Below are positions 1 through 7,985 of a stretch of DNA of 64,000 nt, piece by piece. Positions within the stretch are counted from its first letter, which is position 1; each line of letters starts with the position of its first letter. The notes beneath the pieces are model-generated. The model saw only the letters and a program-made list of their open reading frames with translations. It did no database searches and was not told where the DNA came from. This stretch comes from Prevotellaceae bacterium (GTDB lineage Bacteria > Bacteroidota > Bacteroidia > Bacteroidales > Bacteroidaceae): the NCBI GenBank assembly GCA_019420585.1, contig JAHZGX010000019.1, positions 25,550-89,549 of the forward strand, given 5' to 3'. The translations under genes were made by a program, and so were the position numbers.

Positions 1-20
1 AAAGGGGGCGCGATGCCCTT
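1..20 (-). terminator. hairpin terminator of the structured RNA
   Basis: Read on the minus strand, AAGGGC and GCCCCCTTT form a G+C-rich stem over a short loop ending in T residues. It lies just downstream of the long paired element at 24-203, so it is the likely end of that transcript. The window edge cuts off any further T run. Confidence 0.4.
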
Positions 21-23
21 ATT

Positions 24-203
24 GCGTTCTGCGAGGTAGCGTAGGAATGAAACCTCTTCTCCTGCCAAATAAGTGCTCACACCCCGTAAGGGCTGGGCAT
101 CGATTATTATGGCAGGAGAGGGACTTCACCGTACAGGAATCCCTTACCTATTATCCTTCAGTTCTTATTTCACTTAAAGTTTCCTACGCTTTCAGCAGAA
201 CGC
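24..203 (-). ncRNA. rod-like structured RNA, 6S-like candidate
   Basis: The ends pair: GCGTTCTGC (24-32) with GCAGAACGC (195-203), and AGCGTAGGAA (38-47) with the TTCCTACGCT of 181-190, leaving small internal loops. Inside, TCTCCTGCCA (58-67) pairs perfectly with TGGCAGGAGA (110-119), and the stem continues as AATAA/TTATT and a CCC-loop-GGG tip. The middle leaves an asymmetric, mostly unpaired stretch (about 120-178). A long closing stem, an open centre and a terminal rod of about 180 bases is the general shape of 6S RNA. The orientation rests on the minus-strand promoter at 278-285 and the hairpin at 1-20. I did not recognise a family sequence; it could instead be another small RNA or a short inverted-repeat element. 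No convincing protein frame covers it. Confidence 0.4.
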
Positions 204-277
204 GAGATAATAGCCAATGCTTTCTTCTATTCCGATAAGATTCTCTTGGAACGGATGCCAAAGCATCCAATCCACCT

Positions 278-285
278 CAAAGGTA
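278..285 (-). promoter_or_regulatory. -7 box upstream of the structured RNA
   Basis: The minus strand reads TACCTTTG, an exact Bacteroidetes -7 box (TAnnTTTG). A TTTG lies upstream but only 15 bases away, shorter than the usual 19-21, so the -33 element is uncertain. Transcription would begin near 271 and run into the paired element at 203-24 after a leader holding a small GGATGC/GCATCC hairpin (253-268). Confidence 0.4.
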
Positions 286-428
286 TCACTTTTATCCCAA
301 CAAAAGCACGCGCAGCAAACTTTTTCCAAAGAAAATGCCTTTCTCATGTCACTTTTCAGCACGCCGAAACGTTATTATCATGAGCAGGCTCAAGAAAAAG
401 AATTATGAACTTAAAACAAAGATAGAGT

Positions 429-863
429 ATGGATACCCAAGTAACAGGCATGATAATATGCCTCGGATGCGGTGTGGTGCTGCCAACAATGATTGTATGG
501 CTGCAAGCACGTGCCAAAGCACACAAGACCAACAAGAACGCGGAGATCATTCTGGCAGCCATGGAGAAGAACCCCAACATCGACATCAAGGAACTGATGA
601 AGAACATGAGCCGGAAAGAGACAAACATCAAGGAACGGCTTTTCAAATACCTGTTCTACGGATTCGTGTGCATAGCCATCGGCCTGGGAATGGCAGGGGC
701 TACGATATACCAGGGTATGACCACGGGCTGGCAAGAGATTCCCTTCATCATGACATGCACCAGCGTGCTCATGCCCTTGCTGGGCATTGGCTTCATCATG
801 ACCTATGTAATTGGCAAGCGCATGTTCCGCAAGGAACTGGAGGAAGGCTACCGAAAGGAGTAA
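429..863 (+). CDS. small membrane protein, DUF6249-like
   Basis: This 144-residue protein has three hydrophobic segments, at about residues 7-27, 72-95 and 103-128. Between the first and second is a charged helical stretch with NPNIDIKELMKNM, a pattern I associate with small Bacteroidetes membrane proteins of the DUF6249 type. Its function is unknown. It is followed 19 bases later by the sigma factor start at 883, so it is probably the first gene of a unit of three. One possibility is that it takes part in sensing or holding the sigma factor at the membrane, but no known anti-sigma motif is visible. The 5' region back to 300 shows no clear promoter. Confidence 0.75.
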   Translation: MDTQVTGMIICLGCGVVLPTMIVWLQARAKAHKTNKNAEIILAAMEKNPNIDIKELMKNMSRKETNIKERLFKYLFYGFVCIAIGLGMAGATIYQGMTTGWQEIPFIMTCTSVLMPLLGIGFIMTYVIGKRMFRKELEEGYRKE

Positions 864-882
864 CGGAAGGCGGCACAGACGG

Positions 883-1374
883 ATGGACAAGAATCGGTTT
901 GCAGAACTGGCAGGGCGCGAGCAGGAGCAGTTGCGGCGCGTCCTGCTGGCTCTGTGCCTGGGAGACAAGGCTCTGGCCGATGACCTGGCGCAGGAAACAC
1001 TGGTAAAGGCTTATCTCTCATGCGCCGCCTACAAGGACGAAGGCCGGTTCATGGCATGGATTTACCGCATTGCCTACCACACCTTCATCGACCACAAGCG
1101 CAGCCTCCGCCCCACTGCTTCCCTGGACTCGGCGCGTGAAGTGGCAGGAGAAAGCACAACTGACGGGGCCTTCAGGTATGAATCCCTGTATGCAGCACTC
1201 GCACTGCTGCCCGAGAAGGAACGCACCGCACTGCTGCTCTTTTACCTCAAGGGCTATTCGGCCAAAGAGATTGGAGGCATCATGGAATGCGGAGAGGATG
1301 CCGTGAAGAAGCAGTTGCAGCGGGGGCGTGAGCATCTGAGAACCAAACTGGACAATGATGGAAAAGGACTTTAG
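883..1374 (+). CDS. ECF-type RNA polymerase sigma factor
   Basis: This 163-residue sigma-70 family protein has region 2 at about residues 25-80 (ADDLAQETLVKAY and FMAWIYRIAYHTFIDHKR) and region 4 at about 105-158 (LPEKERTALLLFYLKGYSAKEI then a recognition helix ending QLQRGREHLR). Regions 1 and 3 are missing, as in extracytoplasmic-function sigma factors. The ATG at 883 is chosen because an upstream in-frame start would run through the preceding gene and add residues with no match to the family. Its last 20 bases overlap the next gene, so the two are translationally coupled. In this gene order the downstream membrane protein is the natural candidate for its regulator. Confidence 0.93.
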   Translation: MDKNRFAELAGREQEQLRRVLLALCLGDKALADDLAQETLVKAYLSCAAYKDEGRFMAWIYRIAYHTFIDHKRSLRPTASLDSAREVAGESTTDGAFRYESLYAALALLPEKERTALLLFYLKGYSAKEIGGIMECGEDAVKKQLQRGREHLRTKLDNDGKGL

Positions 1375-1756
1375 ACTGGAAGAACTATTTGCCGGATATC
1401 GCCCACAACTGAGCGACAAGGCTGAGTTCATGGCCTCACTGCAGCGCAAGATAGAGGCTGTGGAGTACATACGCAATGAACAGGAGGCACAGATAAGGTA
1501 TTACCGCAGGGCTGTATGGATTGCCCTGATGGTGGGACTGCTCACGGGCGGAGGGCTGATGGCAGCATTGCTGCTGTTGCCGGTGACTACCCCCACGCTC
1601 ACCCTGAACCTGCCCGGCCTGGCTCATATCCTCACGCCCGAGATTGGCCACCTGGCCGACACGCTCATGATGTCGCTCCTGCTGGGCATGGTTACCATGG
1701 CCGTGGCCCATCTGCTGATGAATTTGCCACGCACGGAAAAGCACGCCATGGCATAA
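1355..1756 (+). CDS. two-span membrane protein, possible anti-sigma factor
   Basis: The 133-residue product starts with about 45 charged residues (FRLEELFAGYRPQLSDKAEF) likely to be cytoplasmic, followed by hydrophobic segments at about residues 50-75 and 102-125. The ATG overlaps the end of the sigma factor gene; a second ATG follows at 1358. A short soluble N-terminus ahead of membrane spans, encoded directly behind an ECF sigma factor, is the arrangement of many anti-sigma factors. The HxxxCxxC zinc motif of the ZAS class is not present, so the role is inferred from position only. A strong terminator follows. Confidence 0.8.
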   Translation: MMEKDFRLEELFAGYRPQLSDKAEFMASLQRKIEAVEYIRNEQEAQIRYYRRAVWIALMVGLLTGGGLMAALLLLPVTTPTLTLNLPGLAHILTPEIGHLADTLMMSLLLGMVTMAVAHLLMNLPRTEKHAMA

Positions 1757-1796
1757 GCACACCGGCACAAAGGAAGCGCCACACGGACTGCATACA

Positions 1797-1844
1797 AAAG
1801 GAAGTTCCAGGCAAGAGAGATGTCTCCGGCCTGGAACTTCCTTT
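1797..1844 (+). terminator. intrinsic terminator of the sigma-factor unit
   Basis: Sixteen-base arms at 1797-1812 (AAAGGAAGTTCCAGGC) and 1829-1844 are exact complements, with a 16-base loop, and the right arm runs into TTTTATTT. It ends the plus-strand unit and may also work for the opposing minus-strand genes, since the other side begins with A residues. Confidence 0.85.
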
Positions 1845-1876
1845 TATTTCAGGGTAGGGGCTTCTGCCCCATCACA

Positions 1877-2038
1877 TTACCAGTTCTCGTCCCACAGAGA
1901 TTTCTTGTTGAGAACCTCATCGGGCTCTGTAATGACAGCGTCTGAGCCGTTGTCTTTGTTTACCGGCAGGCTGGTGGCCAGCATCTCCGTGCAGGCCATG
2001 TCAATTACGGTAATCTGAGGCTTGATGTATGTTTTCAT
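1877..2038 (-). CDS. 53-residue peptide, conserved Bacteroidetes type
   Basis: The minus strand encodes a 53-residue product starting MKTYIKPQITVIDMACTEML and ending in KSLWDENW. The opening (MKxYIKPxIxVI, then a short acidic or polar region) is a pattern I recall from many small hypothetical proteins of Bacteroides and Prevotella. It starts 21 bases after the stop of the secreted protein at 2060-4615 and so is the last gene of that transcript. There is no signal peptide and only one cysteine. The function is unknown; a short peptide precursor or a chaperone-like partner are both open. The clean reading frame and position support it as a real gene. Confidence 0.65.
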   Translation of the reverse strand: MKTYIKPQITVIDMACTEMLATSLPVNKDNGSDAVITEPDEVLNKKSLWDENW

Positions 2039-2059
2039 TTTTATCTGTTCATTTAAGAG

Positions 2060-4615
2060 TTAATATATGATTTTCTTGCCATTCACGATGTTCACGCCCT
2101 TCTGCAGATGCCCCACACGCTGACCAGCCAGGTTGTAGATTACAGCCTCACGGCCATCCTCGGTCGGTGCGATGGCAATGCCGGTTCCGGTGTTGTTGCC
2201 AATGCCGATGAAGGGCTTCACTCCGGCCTCATCACTTACCACCAGATAGCCTTTTCCCTGAGGCAGGGTCAATGTAGCAGCCGTGGGATAGAATCCCACA
2301 CCGTTCTGCTTGTCACCCAGGACAAAGATGGAAGAGCCACCCTGCACGTTGCCGTCAGAAGCCTTCAGGTCATTCTGAGGCATGGCATCCAACTTCTCCA
2401 CGGCAAAGGGTATGCTGTAAGTGCCGGCCTTGGCCTCCAGTACCACAGCCTCACCGGCGGGCACGTGGACCACGGGAGCCAGATGTACATATCCGCCAGC
2501 CAACTGTGCAGCGTATGCCTTCACGTCGGATGCACTGAAATCAAGAGGTTCTGCGGCAGTCAGGGTGGCATAGCCTGCCTGCCCAACGGTTGCTTCCTGC
2601 GCACTCTCTGCGGGCATCCAGGCCAGCACGGGATACTTGCCTGTGGCTATAAACTTCCAGTCGTTCTCCATGTCCCAATTGATGTTTCCGCCATAGAAAC
2701 TCTTCACCTGCATGTCCTCATCGGGCGTGGTAAATCCATTATAGTCATTGGTATTGAAAGCATTTTCCCTCTCTCCGCTGCCAGTCTTCATCACCATGCT
2801 CTTGGCTACGTAATTGTAATCGAATGTTCCATTTTCAACGAGTACCTGATTCACGATGGGATAAATGTTTTCATTACCTCCCGCCGTGCTCAACTGTGTT
2901 GCTGCAATTATGTTATAACGTATTACAGGCTTGGCCGTTCCGTTGTCAATAAGGGACACCAGTCCGGTGGCATTGCTCCAGTCATTCTTTACCGTACCTG
3001 TGAAAAGACACTTCTCCAGTGTCATGCTCCCGCTGGTTGTACCCACAAGGCCTCCTGCCTGATGCTCGGTGGAGTGCACGTCGGCATTGGACAGGCAGTT
3101 GGCAATCAAGGTCGTCCCGTCAGTGTTGCCCGCAATGGCTGCCACATGGTCACGTGACTCGGCAAAGGAGTTCATTACCGCTACCCTGTTGACTCTGGTG
3201 TCCCGCATGTTGCCAACCAGTACGCCGCTGTTCTCACGGCTGGTTCTCACGCTGCACCCTGTCAGCCCAAGGTCATGGATGTGCGCTCCCTCGGTATTGC
3301 CAAACAGGCCACAGTTCTTTTCGGCAACGCTGATGGAGAAGTTCTTCAACCAATGTCCCCGGCCGTCCAGTTCACCCTTGTAAGGCACGGCATTTTCGCC
3401 ATTGCCGAAACCGGCAAAGTCCGTGAGGTCAACGTCCTGATTCAGACGTATATTCACCGCTGCGTCTACATACCTCACTGTGGATGCCAGCCAGTTGAAA
3501 TGATCCACACTGGTCGGTTCATACCATCCATCAACAGCGGTCATCCATCCGGCCTGCGGGAAAGCACAGCGCACACACAGCCCTTTCTCAGTATACTCAT
3601 GTCCCAGCGCAGGTATCGTACCATTGTCACGCACCGCACCGCAATCCTTGCAGACGAAAGTCTTATGGCCTTCCACTGTGCAGGTAGGAGCAATGTCCTT
3701 ACCCGTCTCCCACACATGAGGAGTCACCGTACCCACAAGAGCCACCTCACCCAACTGGAAGTAACCGCCTCCCTGAGTTCCTGTGACCGTGATGCGATAA
3801 TACTTGTATGCCTCGTCCAGCGGATTATCCAGCGTGAAATAATAGGGGTAGTAATTAAAGTCCTGCATAACCTGGTTATCCGCCACACTGATTATTTCAT
3901 GCCAATCGGCATTGTCATTGCTGCCCTCAATCTTCCAATTCTTAGGATTACGCCCGCGCCAGTCTTTATTGTCATTAGCTGTCGTGAACTGATACCCCGT
4001 GAGGTAAAGAGGCTCGGATGCCTCTAGGGTGACCGATGTGGGACAATTGCCCTCCCACTTTGCATCAGTCTTTCCATCGTATGCCTTACCATCGCCTTCC
4101 TTATAAGTGATGCCCATGGTAGCGGGAATGAGCGTGAACTCGCTAATCTGGAACAGTCGGCCATTGTTGATATTGGAGTCCTTGATGTGCAACTTGAAGT
4201 ACTTGTATTTCTTCTTGCTGTTGCAGTAGACGGTGTAAGGGGTGAAGTTCTTGTCCTCGATGTAGTTGTCGTCTGCCTGGTAATAGATTTGCTCATAGGT
4301 GCCATTCTGCGTGTCACACCCACTCAGGATATACGTCTTGGGGGTACGACCTTGCCACTTCTCATTGTCATTGGCCGTTGTCATCACGAAGCCCTGGATA
4401 TAAGTCGCCTCGGATGCCTCCAGCACCACATAGCAGTCCTGCTCCGTGTCCGATCCATTCTTGCACCATTTGGTGTTAAGATCTCCATCGCAAACTTTGT
4501 CGGAACCTTCATTTTCATTCCACTGCGAGCCCTCCACGGCTTTGAACGTGACTTGGGCATAACCCGAAGCCGACAGTCCAAGACCGACAAGCCACATAAG
4601 TAATGTCTTCTTCAT
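2060..4615 (-). CDS. secreted discoidin-domain protein with type IX-like tail
   Basis: This 851-residue protein opens with a signal peptide (MKKTLLMWLVGLGLSASGYA). Two F5/8 type C (discoidin) beta-sandwich modules follow at about residues 22-165 and 170-297; both have the pattern TTANDN...W.GR.PK. A short cysteine-rich stretch at 300-350 (CKDCGAV, CVRC) leads into a long repetitive region at 365-600 resembling GLUG-type repeats (CGLFGNTEGAHIHDLGLTGC). The last 27 residues (YNLAGQRVGHLQKGVNIVNG then KKIIY) look like a type IX secretion sorting domain. It probably binds glycans or surfaces outside the cell. No catalytic domain was recognised. The gene is read from a promoter with a homopolymer run in place of its -33 element and is followed by a 53-residue peptide gene. 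Confidence 0.9.
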   Translation of the reverse strand: MKKTLLMWLVGLGLSASGYAQVTFKAVEGSQWNENEGSDKVCDGDLNTKWCKNGSDTEQDCYVVLEASEATYIQGFVMTTANDNEKWQGRTPKTYILSGCDTQNGTYEQIYYQADDNYIEDKNFTPYTVYCNSKKKYKYFKLHIKDSNINNGRLFQISEFTLIPATMGITYKEGDGKAYDGKTDAKWEGNCPTSVTLEASEPLYLTGYQFTTANDNKDWRGRNPKNWKIEGSNDNADWHEIISVADNQVMQDFNYYPYYFTLDNPLDEAYKYYRITVTGTQGGGYFQLGEVALVGTVTPHVWETGKDIAPTCTVEGHKTFVCKDCGAVRDNGTIPALGHEYTEKGLCVRCAFPQAGWMTAVDGWYEPTSVDHFNWLASTVRYVDAAVNIRLNQDVDLTDFAGFGNGENAVPYKGELDGRGHWLKNFSISVAEKNCGLFGNTEGAHIHDLGLTGCSVRTSRENSGVLVGNMRDTRVNRVAVMNSFAESRDHVAAIAGNTDGTTLIANCLSNADVHSTEHQAGGLVGTTSGSMTLEKCLFTGTVKNDWSNATGLVSLIDNGTAKPVIRYNIIAATQLSTAGGNENIYPIVNQVLVENGTFDYNYVAKSMVMKTGSGERENAFNTNDYNGFTTPDEDMQVKSFYGGNINWDMENDWKFIATGKYPVLAWMPAESAQEATVGQAGYATLTAAEPLDFSASDVKAYAAQLAGGYVHLAPVVHVPAGEAVVLEAKAGTYSIPFAVEKLDAMPQNDLKASDGNVQGGSSIFVLGDKQNGVGFYPTAATLTLPQGKGYLVVSDEAGVKPFIGIGNNTGTGIAIAPTEDGREAVIYNLAGQRVGHLQKGVNIVNGKKIIY

Positions 4616-4671
4616 CTTTGTTTTGATTAGGTAAAATAATAAGATCTACATTTTCATTAAGTCTAACTATA

Positions 4672-4679
4672 CAAAATTA
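4672..4679 (-). promoter_or_regulatory. -7 box of the discoidin-protein gene
   Basis: The minus strand reads TAATTTTG, matching TAnnTTTG, 56 bases upstream of the start codon. The position where a -33 element should be, 19-21 bases further up, falls in the run of G described at 4698-4708. No TTTG is found at the usual spacing. Confidence 0.55.
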
Positions 4680-4697
4680 CACATTCGTTAACAATTA

Positions 4698-4708
4698 CCC
4701 CCCCCCCC
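4698..4708. repeat. 11-base poly-C/poly-G tract in a promoter
   Basis: Eleven C in a row on the plus strand, hence G on the transcribed side, begin 18 bases upstream of the -7 box at 4672-4679. Homopolymers of this length are prone to slippage during replication, and here a change in length would move or alter the -33 region. It is the longest G/C homopolymer I saw in the window. Confidence 0.8.
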
Positions 4709-5101
4709 GAGAAGTTAATTGATGTTAACAAACTGAACTTTCAAAACACTTTCTATCTTTTTACATATTAACATTGACCTTGTTTAGCAATACACACACT
4801 CATCCTTGTATTTTGGCAACATTGCCTCGAGCCCAATCTTGACAAGACTACGCAGCGAAACACGGAAAATACCAACGCAAAAAGAGCAACATGCGATACC
4901 AATAGCAAAGCCGCGACAGAGATGGATGTCCCCCGGAAATTCACAGTAAAAGCATGATTGAAAAACAGCATCTCTGAAATGTCAAAAACACAGTGCACTG
5001 CACTGGCCATCGCACCGCACTGCATCTTTCCGGCCGATATTCCGGCCTCGAAAAGGCAACTCTTCATCTTGCGAAAACCGTCCCGAAAAGTTGCTTTTCC
5101 C
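4709..5101. other. intergenic region with no supported gene
   Basis: This stretch lies between the alaS terminator and the discoidin gene promoter. A 111-codon minus-strand open frame covers part of it, but its product is cysteine-rich with no family resemblance and no promoter or start context, so I do not call it a gene. No RNA gene was seen. Confidence 0.5.
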
Positions 5102-5180
5102 AAGTGACTACGTTAGGGGTACAAAGTAAGTCATTTAGAAATGCAAATGACTTGGTTAGGGATGCCAAACATGTCACTTG
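5102..5180. repeat. degenerate short-repeat array related to AAGTGACTTG
   Basis: AAGTGACTACGTTAGGGGTA at 5102 is repeated as AAATGACTTGGTTAGGGATG at 5145, and AAGTCATTT near 5128 as ATGTCACTTGG at 5171, giving a period of about 43-44 bases with a related half-way word. The words resemble the AAGTGACTTG unit of the exact 22-base array at 31927-32002. It lies downstream of the alaS terminator. Confidence 0.55.
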
Positions 5181-5216
5181 GATTCCCCCGTCCCAATGCG
5201 GGTGTTCTCAAAAAAC

Positions 5217-5264
5217 AAGGAGCCCGGGGGCGGAGAAAATGAACTCCTGCCCCCCGGGCTCCTT
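5217..5264 (-). terminator. alaS intrinsic terminator
   Basis: Arms AAGGAGCCCGGGGGC (5217-5231) and GCCCCCCGGGCTCCTT (5249-5264) pair almost fully over a 17-base loop. On the minus strand the stem is followed by GTTTTTTG, the expected U run. It lies 37 bases past the alaS stop. Confidence 0.9.
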
Positions 5265-5301
5265 ATATATTATGCGGCTTGCTGTGGCAAGCCGTACGAT
5301 G

Positions 5302-7914
5302 TCACATGGTGAGCAGTTCCACCAGTTTGTCCAGTGCGGCTGTCAGTCCCTCGGCATTGCGGCCTCCTGCAGTGGCAAAGTGAGGCTGTCCGCCTCCGCC
5401 ACCCTGTATCAACTTGGCTGCCTCGCGTATGTTCTTGCCCACATGCACGCCCGAAGCCACTGCACTGTCAGAGGCGGCTGCAGTGAGCAACGGTTTGCCA
5501 TCGCTCAGAGAGCCAAGCACGACAATGCTGTCGGCCAGTTCGGCACGAATCTGGAAGGCAAGGTCCTTGACATGCTCGGCAGGCAAGGGCACAATGCCCT
5601 TCACCACGTTCAGTCCGTTCACCTGCTTGGCCTTGGCCACCAACTGCTGCTTGATCTGTGCGGCCTTGTCCCTCATGAGGTTCTCCAACTGGCCGTGCAG
5701 TTCTCCGTTCTCCGACAGAGTCTTGCGCACGGCGGTCTTCAGGTCGGGAGCATTGTTGAATATGGAGCGCAACTCGGCGGCTGTGTCTATCACGCTGTAA
5801 AGCAAGTCCTCAACCTGCGCACCAGTAATGGCCTCCACACGACGCACGCCGGCAGCCACGCTACTCTCGCTCAGAATCTTGAACATGCCCAGCCTACCTG
5901 TGCTGGCAGCATGGCATCCTCCGCAGAGTTCCACGCTATGGCCAAACTGCACAACGCGCACCTTGTCGCCATACTTCTCGCCGAAGAGGGCTATGGCTCC
6001 CAACTTACGTGCCTCGTCGATAGGCATGTCACGGTGTTCCTGCAAGGGGATATTCTCACGTATGCGCGCATTGACGATGCGCTCAACCTGCCGCAATTCC
6101 TCAGGTGTCACCTTCTGGAAATGCGAGAAGTCGAATCTCAGTCCCTCGGGAGTCACCAAAGAGCCTTTCTGCTCCACATGCTCGCCCAGTACCTCGCGCA
6201 GTGCCTCATCGAGCAGATGCGTGCAGGTGTGGTTAGCCTCACTGGCATGGCGCAGGTCGGTATCCACACAGGCCATGAAGGGAGCCTTGGGATCCTGGGG
6301 CACCTGCTTTGTGATATGTACGGACAGATTGTTTTCGCGCTTGGTGTCGATGACCTCAATGGTCTCACCTTCGCTCACGAGCACGCCGCGGTCGCCCACC
6401 TGTCCGCCCATCTCGGCATAGAAGGGAGTGGTGTCAAGCACAATCTGATAAAAGGTCTGCTTCTTCTGTGTCACACGCCTGTAACGCAGGATGCGGCACT
6501 CATGCTCGGTGCAGTCCCATCCCACGAAGGATGTCTCGCCGGGCTGAACCTCCACCCAGTCATCATTCTCCACGGCAGCGGCGTTGCGGGCACGCTCCTT
6601 CTGCTTCTGCATCTCGGCATTGAACCCGTCCTCGTCCACAGAAAGTCCGTTCTCGTGGCATATCAGTTCGGTGAGGTCAAGGGGGAATCCGTAAGTGTCA
6701 AACAGGGTGAAAGCCTTCTCGCCCGAGATTACGCTGCTTCCCTCGGCCTTGGTCTGCTGCATGACTCCCTCCAAGAGGCGTATGCCGGTCTCCAGTGTGC
6801 GCAGGAAACTGTCCTCCTCCTCCTTCATCACCTTGGCAATGAGTTCCTTCTGTGCCTGCAGTTCAGGATAGGTGGCACCCATCTCACGGATGAGCACAGG
6901 CAGCAACCGGTACATGAAGGCTTCCTTCTGCCCCAGGAACGTATAGGCGTAACGCACGGCACGGCGCAGGATACGCCGTATGACGTAACCGGCCTTGGCA
7001 TTGCCGGGAAGTTGGCCGTCGGCAATGCTGAAGGCGATGGTGCGCAGGTGGTCGGCCACCACGCGCATGGCCACATCGGTGTCATGGCTTTCTCCGTAGC
7101 GGCATCCGCTCATGTCGCCAATGGCCTGGATGATGGGCTGGAACACATCGGTATCATAATTGGAGTGCTTGCCCTGGATGACACGCACCAGTCGCTCGAA
7201 GCCCATGCCCGTGTCGATGACATTCATGGAAAGCGGCTCCAGATGCCCGTCGGCCTTGCGCTCATACTGCATGAACACGATGTTCCATATCTCGATGACC
7301 TGTGGATTGTCCTTGTTCACAAGGTCGCGACCGGGCACTCCGGCGCGCTCCTCAGGCAGGCGGTTGTCAATGTGTATCTCGGAACAGGGGCCACAGGGAC
7401 CCGTGTCGCCCATTTCCCAGAAGTTGTCATGCTTGTTGCCGTTGATGATGTGGTCGGCAGGGACATGCTTGAGCCAGTACTGTGCAGCCTCATCATCGCG
7501 CTCCAGGCCTTCCTCCTTGCTTCCCTCGAACACGGTGACATAGAGGTCGTCGGGGTTGAGCCCCAGCACGCCCACCAGGTACTCCCACGCCATGTCGATG
7601 GCTCCCTGCTTGAAATAGTCGCCGAACGACCAGTTGCCAAGCATCTCAAACATGGTATGATGATAGGTGTCATGTCCCACTTCCTCCAAGTCGTTGTGCT
7701 TTCCGCTCACGCGCAAGCACTTCTGGCTGTCGGCACGGCGGCGGGGTTCGGGGTCACGCGTACCCAGTATGATATCCTTCCACTGGTTCATTCCGGCATT
7801 GGTGAACATCAGTGTGGGGTCGTCCTTAATGACCATAGGTGCAGAGGGCACAATGGTATGACCCTTGGACTCGAAGAACTTCAGGAACGAGTCACGTATT
7901 TCGTTTGCAGTCAT
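5302..7914 (-). CDS. alaS: alanine--tRNA ligase
   Basis: Alanyl-tRNA synthetase charges tRNA-Ala in the cytoplasm. The 870-residue length is normal. The class II catalytic domain fills the first part (GMNQWKDIILG; TGPCGPCSEIHID for ATP binding). The editing domain carries both halves of its zinc site, HTCTH and CGGCH, which clear mischarged serine and glycine. The C-terminal DHHA1-like domain ends with the glycine-rich GGGGGQPHFATAGG. All expected residues are present. The start at 7914 gives the usual MTANEIRDSFLKFFESKGH opening. It is transcribed from a strong promoter overlapping that of the divergent merR-type gene and ends at a strong terminator, so it is a single-gene unit. Confidence 0.98.
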   Translation of the reverse strand: MTANEIRDSFLKFFESKGHTIVPSAPMVIKDDPTLMFTNAGMNQWKDIILGTRDPEPRRRADSQKCLRVSGKHNDLEEVGHDTYHHTMFEMLGNWSFGDYFKQGAIDMAWEYLVGVLGLNPDDLYVTVFEGSKEEGLERDDEAAQYWLKHVPADHIINGNKHDNFWEMGDTGPCGPCSEIHIDNRLPEERAGVPGRDLVNKDNPQVIEIWNIVFMQYERKADGHLEPLSMNVIDTGMGFERLVRVIQGKHSNYDTDVFQPIIQAIGDMSGCRYGESHDTDVAMRVVADHLRTIAFSIADGQLPGNAKAGYVIRRILRRAVRYAYTFLGQKEAFMYRLLPVLIREMGATYPELQAQKELIAKVMKEEEDSFLRTLETGIRLLEGVMQQTKAEGSSVISGEKAFTLFDTYGFPLDLTELICHENGLSVDEDGFNAEMQKQKERARNAAAVENDDWVEVQPGETSFVGWDCTEHECRILRYRRVTQKKQTFYQIVLDTTPFYAEMGGQVGDRGVLVSEGETIEVIDTKRENNLSVHITKQVPQDPKAPFMACVDTDLRHASEANHTCTHLLDEALREVLGEHVEQKGSLVTPEGLRFDFSHFQKVTPEELRQVERIVNARIRENIPLQEHRDMPIDEARKLGAIALFGEKYGDKVRVVQFGHSVELCGGCHAASTGRLGMFKILSESSVAAGVRRVEAITGAQVEDLLYSVIDTAAELRSIFNNAPDLKTAVRKTLSENGELHGQLENLMRDKAAQIKQQLVAKAKQVNGLNVVKGIVPLPAEHVKDLAFQIRAELADSIVVLGSLSDGKPLLTAAASDSAVASGVHVGKNIREAAKLIQGGGGGQPHFATAGGRNAEGLTAALDKLVELLTM

Positions 7915-7953
7915 GATAATGATGTTTTATTCTGAGAATCTCTTTGAGAAACA

Positions 7954-7985
7954 GTTGCAAAGGTAATTTGTTTTGCGTATTTTTG
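7954..7985 (+). promoter_or_regulatory. promoter of the MerR-type gene
   Basis: GTTG at 7954-7957 (one change from TTTG), a 20-base spacer, then TATTTTTG at 7978-7985 match the Bacteroidetes -33/-7 pattern. Transcription would start near 7991, about 34 bases before the gene at 8025. It overlaps the alaS promoter nearly completely. Confidence 0.65.

Noticed and set aside
24..203. TPP or cobalamin riboswitch
   Set aside because: Words such as GCGTAGGAAAC, GGATAATAGG and GGTGAAGTCC recall these classes, but they occur in the wrong order or spacing and no biosynthetic or transport gene follows on that strand.
4768..5103. Minus-strand open frame of 111 codons downstream of alaS
   Set aside because: No family resemblance, odd composition and no promoter; the region also overlaps the start of a short-repeat array.
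4993..7935. Plus-strand open frame of 980 codons opposite alaS
   Set aside because: It is a shadow of the alaS coding sequence; its product has no domain pattern and alaS is complete with a promoter and terminator.
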